Source: Bacteroidales bacterium | Lineage (GTDB): Bacteria; Bacteroidota; Bacteroidia; Bacteroidales; VadinHA17 | Direction of reading: 5' to 3' | Assembly: GCA_003501665.1 (NCBI GenBank) | Contig: DNOQ01000094.1 | Coordinates: forward strand, 1,755 to 7,666 | DNA: 5,912 nt | Part shown: piece by piece, positions 1-5,912 of the stretch | Numbering within the stretch: position 1 is the first letter of the stretch | Layout of the letters: every line of letters starts with the position of its first letter | The notes under the pieces: generated by a model | The model's input: the letters and a program-made list of their open reading frames with translations, nothing else | Told to the model about the DNA's origin: nothing | Database searches by the model: none | Program-made: the position numbers and the translations under genes

Positions 1-942
1 CATTATGGGGTGGGACGATAATGGCATTTTATCGCCCTTGAATTCAATGATTTCATTGTTACGTATAAGGTATGTTGAATTATTTGCACCCGAATATACC
101 AGTCTTCTGCCATGCAGATCATAACTGATTAATGAGCCATCCATGCCATCTCCCACCTCGGGAAATATGCCTTTTTGCCCCAATGCTTCTATGATCTTTT
201 CCCTTAACCGGTCTAAAATCAGGTGAGGATCAGTAATTTTTTCTCTGATTACCGTTTCATTCAGCAGGGTGACTCCCAAAATACTCATGAATGCACCCGG
301 GATGCCATGACCGGTGCAATCAAAAACACCGATCAGGAATTTATTACCGATTTTATGCAACCAGTAGAAGTCGCCACTGACAATATCCCTTGGCAGGAAA
401 AGGCAAAAATACTCGGGGAAAAGGGATAATCCGCTATGAGATGCCTTCATTACTGCTGTCTGAATTGCTTTTGCATATCGGATACTGCCTGTAATGAGCA
501 TGTTTTTATATTCAATCTCCCTGAGATTTCTTACAATCTCATCCCTGGCCTTTTTTATTTCGAGTTGTGTTTTAACCCTGATTAATAATTCACTCTTTAT
601 GAAGGGCTTTGTTATATAGTCTACGGCACCTGTTTCAAAGCCCTTGATTATACTATTTGTATCTGCTGTTGCTGTAATGAATATTATTGGTGTCTCCCGG
701 GTGACCGGGTTTTTCTTTATCAATGAACACACACTGAACCCATCCATGCCGGGCATCATCACGTCAAGGAGAATCAGGTCAAAGTTTTTCTTTTCCAGCC
801 ATATTAATGCAGAATGACCATCAAGTGCAAATTCAACCGTCAATCCCTCATTCTGCAAAAACAGACCCAGGATCTGCAGGTTTTTCAGATTATCGTCAAC
901 AATTAAAACGGATGGCTGGCTAAGAACATTTTCCTGGTTCAT
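1..942 (-). CDS. Response regulator with SpoIIE/PP2C-type phosphatase domain, 3' end outside window
   Basis: The frame is open from the ATG at 942 to base 1, giving 314 residues with no stop, so the C-terminus is missing. Residues about 11-125 form a receiver: Asp16/Asp17, acceptor Asp60 in LLDVMMPGMDG, Thr90, and Lys112 in YITKPF. A helical linker (about 126-165, with SIRYAKAIQTAV) joins it to a PPM/SpoIIE phosphatase domain with SGDFYW (Asp191) and DCTGHGIPGAFMS (Asp208, Gly211-His212-Gly213). In this family such acidic residues bind the catalytic Mn/Mg ions. The last conserved Asp motif (SDG-like) would lie beyond the edge. Like RsbU-type proteins, it is inferred to dephosphorylate a Ser/Thr-phosphorylated protein, often a STAS anti-anti-sigma factor, when its receiver is phosphorylated. 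The target is not visible. As last visible gene after two kinases, it is the likely output of the operon. The start directly follows the upstream stop, and no Shine-Dalgarno is seen. Confidence 0.95.
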   Translation of the reverse strand, partial: MNQENVLSQPSVLIVDDNLKNLQILGLFLQNEGLTVEFALDGHSALIWLEKKNFDLILLDVMMPGMDGFSVCSLIKKNPVTRETPIIFITATADTNSIIKGFETGAVDYITKPFIKSELLIRVKTQLEIKKARDEIVRNLREIEYKNMLITGSIRYAKAIQTAVMKASHSGLSLFPEYFCLFLPRDIVSGDFYWLHKIGNKFLIGVFDCTGHGIPGAFMSILGVTLLNETVIREKITDPHLILDRLREKIIEALGQKGIFPEVGDGMDGSLISYDLHGRRLVYSGANNSTYLIRNNEIIEFKGDKMPLSSHPIM

Positions 943-944
943 CA
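940..944 (-). other. TGATG stop/start junction between kinase and response regulator-phosphatase
   Basis: On the minus strand TGATG joins the TGA stop of the 412-residue kinase to the ATG of the phosphatase gene, sharing one base. This is a classic arrangement for termination-reinitiation. The preceding bases (ACCATGATTATC) have no purine-rich ribosome binding site, which supports coupled translation and fits Bacteroidota-like initiation. Confidence 0.88.
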
Positions 945-2180
945 GATAATCATGGTGTTTTTACCCACAGAATCCATGGTTGTATAATCCACAATCCTGT
1001 TGTGAAACAGCAGCTTAATTGAAGCGCCACCCTCAGGGTTGTTATCGATAATTATGTTCCCTCCATGTGCATCCATTATCATGCTGGCAATAGGGAGTCC
1101 TATCCCGGTGCTGTTGTCTATGTATGGATCTCCCGTAACAAACAGGTCAAATACCCGGTCAATGGCTCCTGCTGCGAATCCCGGTCCGCTATCTTTAATT
1201 TCGCATATAACAGTTTGATTATCAACATAGGTGTTGATTTCAATGACACTGTCCTGTGGAGAAAATGTTATTGCATTATCGAGTATAATAGCAATACAGT
1301 TTTTTATCAGGTCAGCCTCACCGGAAATAAAATAACCGGGTATTTTATCGGACCTTTTGATCTGAATATTTTCTGATTGAAGCTTTTCTTCGGCTTCATC
1401 CGTAACTTCATTAACCAGGCTTGAGATATGAATTCTGTCATTGCTTGGTTCATATTTTTCTGTCTTCAACCTTGTTATCAGGAGGGCATTTACTGAAAAC
1501 CTTTCCAGTCTTTTGACAGAAATGTCAAGAATTTCAACCAGATCGCTTATTTCACTCGCAAAAACAGTCTCCTTCAGCAGCTCCAATGGACCAATGATCC
1601 CGTTAAGCGGAGTACGTATCTGGTGACTGATCAGGTTCAGGAATTCCGTTTTTGCCTTGTCGAGATCGAGTAGTTTCAGGTTTGTGGCCTCCAGCTTATC
1701 ATTTGCTTCTTTCAGTTTTTGCGTTCGTTCAAGTACTTTTTCCTCAAGTGATTTGTTAAGCTTCTCAAGGTTTTCAAGACTGTCTTTCAGTGCAAGATGA
1801 GTCCTGACCCTTGCAAGAAGCTCCCTGCCATCGAATGGTTTGGTTATGTAATCCTGAGCCCCAAGTTCGAAACCCTTCAGTATGCTTTCCCTGTCTGACT
1901 CTGCCGACAGAAAAATGACAGGAACATTAATCAAATCAGGATTTGAACGTATTATACTGCATACTTCAAATCCATCCATCACGGGCATGTTAAGATCAAG
2001 CAGTATTAAGTCGAATTGTCTGGTATTCAGCCACTCAAGCGCTGCCCGGCCGTTGGTGGCAAATTCAATCTCATACTTGCTTTCCTGTAATAATTTGCCC
2101 AATACCTGAACATTCTGAGGGTTATCATCAACTATCAGAATTGAGGAGGAAAATGGTTGCACAACAAACTGACTAGTCAT
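942..2180 (-). CDS. Receiver-first histidine kinase (REC-coiled coil-HisKA-HATPase)
   Basis: A 412-residue soluble protein. The N-terminal receiver (about 12-130) has all expected residues: Asp18/Asp19, acceptor Asp62 in LLDLNMP, Ser92, and Lys114 in YITKPF. A charged coiled coil (about 131-180) leads into HisKA, where the phosphoacceptor His186 lies in SHQIRTPLN. HATPase_c follows: N-box around ILDNA (301-303), G1 DSGPGF (330-335), F-box Phe344/Phe347 and G2 STGIGLP (357-363). Two catalytic positions deviate from the canonical pattern: Gln187 replaces the usual Glu after the His, and Ile298 stands where the first N-box Asn is expected. The kinase may therefore be weak, specialised or biased towards another activity. 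The receiver probably takes phosphate from another kinase, perhaps the upstream gene, and tunes this one. The start is the ATG overlapping the upstream stop; the next in-frame Met (65) falls inside the receiver and would destroy it. The stop shares a base with the following start. Confidence 0.96.
   Translation of the reverse strand: MTSQFVVQPFSSSILIVDDNPQNVQVLGKLLQESKYEIEFATNGRAALEWLNTRQFDLILLDLNMPVMDGFEVCSIIRSNPDLINVPVIFLSAESDRESILKGFELGAQDYITKPFDGRELLARVRTHLALKDSLENLEKLNKSLEEKVLERTQKLKEANDKLEATNLKLLDLDKAKTEFLNLISHQIRTPLNGIIGPLELLKETVFASEISDLVEILDISVKRLERFSVNALLITRLKTEKYEPSNDRIHISSLVNEVTDEAEEKLQSENIQIKRSDKIPGYFISGEADLIKNCIAIILDNAITFSPQDSVIEINTYVDNQTVICEIKDSGPGFAAGAIDRVFDLFVTGDPYIDNSTGIGLPIASMIMDAHGGNIIIDNNPEGGASIKLLFHNRIVDYTTMDSVGKNTMII
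2173..2180 (-). other. Stop/start overlap between the two kinase genes
   Basis: On the minus strand the sequence ATGACTAG contains the start codon of the 412-residue kinase and, in another frame, the TAG stop of the large hybrid kinase. The 8-base overlap indicates co-transcription and likely translational coupling. Upstream of the ATG only CCAGGGT is seen, which is too close and too weak to be a good Shine-Dalgarno. Confidence 0.9.
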
Positions 2181-5100
2181 ACCCTGGAAGTTTAGCAGAT
2201 TCCTTTAAGTATTCAATGATACCTATATATTTATTTTTTAGATTTAGTATTGCTTCGATATTGAAACTATCTGCTGCAGTGACTAATTCCTTACCATAAC
2301 CGCTAATGATACTTGAATTGTGATCCATTCCCAATTGAATCAGATTCTTCCCGAACTCACGGATTTCCCCTATGGGTTGCCTGACAGCAAATGTTTCCCA
2401 GGTTGAATATAAATCAGTCTCCAAGGAATGAATTAAACCTGGCCGGTTTGATATTTCGCCAATCAGGTCAACTTGCGGCAGGGATTCATCGGGTTCACCC
2501 TCCCTGGTTGATTTATATGGTAAAAATCTCATCAATTCATGGTATAGTTCGGCCACTTTAACAGGTTTCACAAGCAGTCCGGCAAATTCACTTTTATGTA
2601 TCCGTTCTTTCTGATCCTTTAATACCGAGGCGGAATATGCGATGACAGGAATGTGTTTCAGTCTCTTATCGGCCTTTATTTTGTTCAACAGCCAGAACCC
2701 GTCCATTCCTGGCATGAGCACATCGGCAATGATGAGATCGGGAACGATTTCCTTTGCAATTTTATAGGCAGCACTACCATCTTTCGCATCAAATATCTCA
2801 ATCCCGGAGGATTTAAGAGCATCTCTGAGATAGCTTCTGTTTTGTTCCATATCGTCAGCAACAATAATTGTTGATTTCTCAAAGACGATTTCTGAAGGAT
2901 CAATCCTGATATCGACGTTTAGCATGGCGAAATCCCTCTGATATGCTATCCTGGGAATCCTTACGATAAATGTACTTCCCTTACCGGGCTGTGATTGAAC
3001 AGTGATGGTCCCGTGCATGAGCGAGGCAAGCCTCCGGGTAATTGTAAGTCCCAATCCTGTACCTCCGTGATGTTCCTTACCTCTTTCCTGAACAAATGGT
3101 TTAAAAATAGCCTCCTGCAATGCTTTTGTTATCCCGATTCCGGTATCCTGAACTTCAATTACCAGATCAATTACTTCTTCTGCTTCATCTTTCGAGTATT
3201 TGACAATCTGAGGGTTTTCCGTAAATACCTTAAGCATAATATTACCCTCTGATGTAAACTTGATTGCATTTCCGATGAGATTAAAGACTATCTGCCGTAC
3301 CCGCGCTTCATCAATTTTTATTCCGGCCGGTGTACCTGAAGAAATATCAAGAATGAATTTCAGCCCCTTCTCACCCACTTTATGAGCAAAAATCCTTTCA
3401 AACTCAGAGAAGAAAAAACAGGTGTCGACATAATCATATTTCAGATCAAGTTTTCCGGCTTCTATTTTTGACAGGTCAAGTATGTCGTTAATCAAAGTCA
3501 GGAGACTTCTTCCACTTGATTTGATTGAATTGATATAATTCTCCTGGGTCTGATCAACCTTTGTGGAGCTTAATAATTCCGAATAGCCCAATACTGCGTT
3601 CATGGGCGTTCGGATCTCATGGCTCATATTTGCCAGGAATTCACTTTTTGCCTTATTTGCCTCCTCTGCTTCTTTCTTTGCCTTATTAAGTTCTTTAGTC
3701 CGTTCATAAACGAGTTCCTCGAGGTGCTCACGGTATTTTTTCAACTCCTCCTGAACCTGTTTTCTCTCCGTAATATCCCTGCAACTGCCATACACCATTC
3801 CTCCTGGCAACAAGACCGAGTTCAGATCGGCAGTAACGTAGCTGCCATCTTTTCTTTGAAGATAGATTTCAGCATAAACTTTGCCCTCACGCAATAATTC
3901 CTTAAAAATCTCAAAGGATGTATCTGTTTTATCCGGTGGAGTAATGTCAAGGATTGCTTTACTCAGCATCTCGTCAGATGCATAACCAAGCATATCAGTT
4001 ACCGCCTTATTGACATACTGGTACTTTCCCTTCTGATCGGTAATAAAAATGGCATCTGCCGAATTTTCCATTATTGACCGGAATTTTTCCTCGCTTTCGC
4101 GTAAAATCTCCTCCGCCTTCTTGAGTTCAGTTATATCGGTAATAGTCCCGACATAACCGATTAATTCATTATCTATCATTTCCGGCACAGCTTTGCCCAT
4201 AACCCAGATTACACTCCCATCCGGTTTTACCAAACGGTATTCAGCACTGGATTCCTTTTTAAGACTCAGGTTATTTAACCATATTTCAGACAGATGCTCC
4301 CTGTCTTCAGGATGTACAATCTTCATCCAACCGGTTCCAAATGCCTCCTCAGGAGATAAACCTGATAACTCAGACCATGTAGGATTGACATATGTAGTAT
4401 TGCCATCCGCATCAGTCCTGAAAATTCCCACTGGAGAAACAAGTGCAAGAGTCTCAAACAAATGCTGTATCTTGCTCAAAGCCCTGTCTGTGTTTTTTTG
4501 CTCGGTAATGTCTACAACGGTTCCATCATAAAAGAGAATTTTCCCCTCTGAATCGTAAATAGGTTTGGCACTCTCCCTGACGAAGATCTCTTTACCATCG
4601 CGACAAACCCAGACTGATTCCATGTCCTTAACCTCACCCTCTTTCTCGATCTGATCAGCGAATTGCTGGCGCTTAAGTACAGGTTCATAACCTGTTTTCT
4701 TAAGGTTCCTTTCGGAAAGTTCTTCAAAGGAGGAAAAACCCAACATTTTAACCAGTGTATTGTTTGCCAGTAATATCTCTCCCTGCGGGTTTGTCCTGTA
4801 AAGTCCGGCAACTGCATCATTGTATAAATTACGAAACCGTTCTTCACTTTCGTTGAGCGCTGCTTCGGCAAGTTTTCTCTCGGTGATGTCCCTTGATATT
4901 CCGAAAGTACCAATGATGTTTCCCTTTTTGTCGTGTAATGGCATTTTAACTGTGGCCACCCAGGTGTCTGGCCGGTCAGGATGTGTTTCTCTTTCTTCCA
5001 GGCTTAATGATTGCCCGGTACGGATGATCATCTGTTCATCTTCAAATGCCTGCATTGCATGTTCCCCGGTAAAAAAATCAGAGTCTGTCTTTCCTTTTGC

Positions 5101-5912
5101 CTGGCAGGGATCTTCCAGGTTAAAAGCATTTGCCTGAGCTTTATTTATCCTTATGAAACGGCTTTCGAGATCTTTGAAATAAATCCGATCAGGAAGGGTA
5201 CTCATCAGGGAATAAACCAGGTACTTTTCCCAAATCAAAGCCTCCTCAGCCCTGATCCTCTCCGTAATGTCCAAAACTGTAAAAGTCACTCCCTTCAACA
5301 GGTCATCCTTATCGAGAGGGGCCGAACTCAGGATTACATTCAGTATTCTGCCATCCTTACATTTGAAACGTGTCTCCACTGAACCGGTACCTTTTTCCTT
5401 AATCTGCCTGTATTTCTCAATCCCCACACTTTCATATTCTTCATGTGTCACATAGACCATTTCAGAGTTCTTGCCGATAAGTTCCTTACGTGCATAACCT
5501 GTCATTATGCAGAAGGTGTCATTTACTTCCATCAGGACCCGGTTCACCGTCAGCCCTATCCCGACAGGTGCGGCACTGAAAATGCTTTGAAGTTTCTCCT
5601 CGCTTTCCTTTAATAGCAGTTCTCCGGCTCTTTTCTCCTTTTCTTTCAATTTCATTTCAAGAACCTCGTTGACTGCAAAAGGCAACCTGGCCGGATGATC
5701 CTTGATAATATAATCATCTGCCCCGGCTTTTAAGGACTCAACAGCTATCTCTTCATTCATTGAGCCGGTGTAAAGGATAAACGGTATTCCCGGATTAAAC
5801 TCACGGGCATCTCCGAGTGCCTGCAAACCATTATATGAAGGCATCATATAGTCGGAAATGACAATATCCGGGCTGAACTCTTTAAGGGCTTTGATAAATT
5901 CGTCCCTGGTAT
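2173..5912 (-). CDS. Large multi-PAS hybrid sensor histidine kinase, 5' end outside window
   Basis: Cytoplasmic hybrid histidine kinase that autophosphorylates on His and passes phosphate to Asp. The frame stays open through base 5912, and 21 codons precede the Met at 5847, so that Met is internal and the true start is off the window. Numbering from that Met: the end of an N-terminal receiver (acceptor Asp in ISDYMMP at 5851-5853, Thr27, Lys49); five PAS modules at about 80-695; coiled coil at about 698-735; HisKA with SHEIRTPMN (His743); HATPase_c with N-box Asn856/Asn860, G1 DTGIGI (901-906), F-box Phe915/Phe918 and G2 GGTGLGL (928-934); a complete second receiver (Asp998/Asp999, Asp1042, Ser1072, Lys1094); then a tail of about 110 residues. 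No membrane segment or signal peptide is seen, so the signal is probably intracellular and sensed by the PAS domains; the ligand is unknown. The stop overlaps the next kinase gene. The hybrid kinase call is very secure. Confidence 0.97.
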   Translation of the reverse strand, partial: TRDEFIKALKEFSPDIVISDYMMPSYNGLQALGDAREFNPGIPFILYTGSMNEEIAVESLKAGADDYIIKDHPARLPFAVNEVLEMKLKEKEKRAGELLLKESEEKLQSIFSAAPVGIGLTVNRVLMEVNDTFCIMTGYARKELIGKNSEMVYVTHEEYESVGIEKYRQIKEKGTGSVETRFKCKDGRILNVILSSAPLDKDDLLKGVTFTVLDITERIRAEEALIWEKYLVYSLMSTLPDRIYFKDLESRFIRINKAQANAFNLEDPCQAKGKTDSDFFTGEHAMQAFEDEQMIIRTGQSLSLEERETHPDRPDTWVATVKMPLHDKKGNIIGTFGISRDITERKLAEAALNESEERFRNLYNDAVAGLYRTNPQGEILLANNTLVKMLGFSSFEELSERNLKKTGYEPVLKRQQFADQIEKEGEVKDMESVWVCRDGKEIFVRESAKPIYDSEGKILFYDGTVVDITEQKNTDRALSKIQHLFETLALVSPVGIFRTDADGNTTYVNPTWSELSGLSPEEAFGTGWMKIVHPEDREHLSEIWLNNLSLKKESSAEYRLVKPDGSVIWVMGKAVPEMIDNELIGYVGTITDITELKKAEEILRESEEKFRSIMENSADAIFITDQKGKYQYVNKAVTDMLGYASDEMLSKAILDITPPDKTDTSFEIFKELLREGKVYAEIYLQRKDGSYVTADLNSVLLPGGMVYGSCRDITERKQVQEELKKYREHLEELVYERTKELNKAKKEAEEANKAKSEFLANMSHEIRTPMNAVLGYSELLSSTKVDQTQENYINSIKSSGRSLLTLINDILDLSKIEAGKLDLKYDYVDTCFFFSEFERIFAHKVGEKGLKFILDISSGTPAGIKIDEARVRQIVFNLIGNAIKFTSEGNIMLKVFTENPQIVKYSKDEAEEVIDLVIEVQDTGIGITKALQEAIFKPFVQERGKEHHGGTGLGLTITRRLASLMHGTITVQSQPGKGSTFIVRIPRIAYQRDFAMLNVDIRIDPSEIVFEKSTIIVADDMEQNRSYLRDALKSSGIEIFDAKDGSAAYKIAKEIVPDLIIADVLMPGMDGFWLLNKIKADKRLKHIPVIAYSASVLKDQKERIHKSEFAGLLVKPVKVAELYHELMRFLPYKSTREGEPDESLPQVDLIGEISNRPGLIHSLETDLYSTWETFAVRQPIGEIREFGKNLIQLGMDHNSSIISGYGKELVTAADSFNIEAILNLKNKYIGIIEYLKESAKLPGYD
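2176..2505 (-). other. C-terminal helical extension of the hybrid kinase, not a canonical Hpt
   Basis: After the second receiver, about 110 residues remain (about 1115-1224 from the Met at 5847). A polar, Pro-rich linker (about 1111-1125) precedes a stretch that reads as amphipathic helices, for example the segments IHSLETDLYSTWETF and IREFGKNLIQLGMDH. Size and position resemble an Hpt phosphotransfer domain, but no HxxKG motif is present. The only histidines (1140 and 1176) lie in unrelated contexts. From memory, similar His-lacking tails occur on some hybrid kinases, where their role is not clear to me. A regulatory or docking role is plausible but not shown. Confidence 0.6.
3763..5610 (-). 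other. Array of five tandem PAS/PAC sensory modules within the large hybrid kinase
   Basis: Residues about 80-695 (from the Met at 5847) hold five PAS modules. Each ends with the PAC signature DITE followed by R, Q or L. The signatures begin at residues 193, 320, 446, 571 and 691, a spacing of 127, 126, 125 and 120 residues. Three module starts carry an ESEEKF/ESEERF/ESEEKL linker helix. The modules differ in sequence. The second has a PAS_4-like body (SDFFTGEHA). The fourth carries HPEDR, typical of the PAS_3 fold. The others resemble generic PAS. Nothing identifies a heme, flavin or other cofactor. The array is probably the signal-input part of the kinase, and it may also mediate dimerisation. 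Confidence 0.9.

Noticed and set aside
223..429. Plus-strand open frame of 68 codons
   Set aside because: It lies wholly opposite the conserved phosphatase domain, and its product shows no recognisable motif.
1065..1376. Plus-strand open frame of 103 codons opposite the second kinase
   Set aside because: It is antisense to the ATPase domain, with Cys/Tyr/Asn-rich sequence typical of a shadow frame and no motif.
2176..2505. Canonical Hpt domain at the end of the large kinase
   Set aside because: No HxxKG motif is present. The two histidines are in sequence contexts unlike the Hpt acceptor.
4512..4913. Minus-strand open frame of 133 codons in another frame inside the large kinase
   Set aside because: It is fully contained in the PAS-coding region, where the main frame is clearly conserved. 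Its product is basic and has no domain signature.
3763..5271. Direct DNA repeats suggesting a CRISPR or other repeat array
   Set aside because: The short similar stretches fall exactly on the codons for the DITE signature at the end of each PAS module and are explained by protein homology.
5845..5847. ATG that could be taken as the start of the large hybrid kinase
   Set aside because: It lies directly after the receiver acceptor motif (ISDY then MMPSYNG), and the frame continues open with receiver-like sequence to base 5912. Starting here would remove the beta1-beta3 strands of the receiver.
2173..5912. Transmembrane sensor region in the large kinase
   Set aside because: No hydrophobic stretch of about 20 residues occurs in the visible protein. 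Hydrophobic runs such as LVIEVQ are core strands.

Overview
The window holds three consecutive protein-coding genes, all on the minus strand, with no intergenic DNA between them. Read in the direction of transcription they are: (1) a very large hybrid sensor histidine kinase whose 5' end lies beyond base 5912; (2) a smaller receiver-first histidine kinase (2180 down to 942); (3) a response regulator with a SpoIIE/PP2C-type serine/threonine phosphatase output (942 down to base 1), whose 3' end is cut by the window edge. Gene 1 and gene 2 overlap by 8 bases. The stop of gene 2 and the start of gene 3 share one base (TGATG). The three are therefore almost certainly one transcription unit with coupled translation. 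The promoter and terminator are outside the window.

Organism: most likely a member of Bacteroidota, probably environmental. This is an inference. It rests on moderate, slightly AT-rich composition, the absence of Shine-Dalgarno sequences before both visible starts, and a phosphatase whose linker (SIRYAKAIQ) and motifs (SGDFYW, DCTGHGIPGAFMS) match the SpoIIE style common in that phylum. The multi-PAS hybrid kinase is also typical of it. No 16S or other marker gene is present.

How the genes may work together: none of the visible proteins has a membrane segment, so all look cytoplasmic. Gene 1 has a receiver, five PAS modules in tandem, a complete HisKA/HATPase core, a second receiver and a C-terminal helical extension. 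Gene 2 has a receiver, a coiled coil and a HisKA/HATPase core with unusual residues at two catalytic positions. Gene 3 joins a receiver to a phosphatase. The only visible output is this phosphatase, and no DNA-binding domain is seen. The simplest model is a phosphorelay that ends in control of dephosphorylation of a Ser/Thr-phosphorylated partner, as in RsbU-type partner switching. No STAS anti-anti-sigma factor, anti-sigma kinase or separate Hpt protein is visible, so the target is unknown.

The families are all known. I do not see a clearly undescribed system. The points worth checking are the combination and order of the genes, the atypical catalytic residues of the second kinase, the non-Hpt tail of the first, and the close similarity of the receivers in genes 2 and 3.
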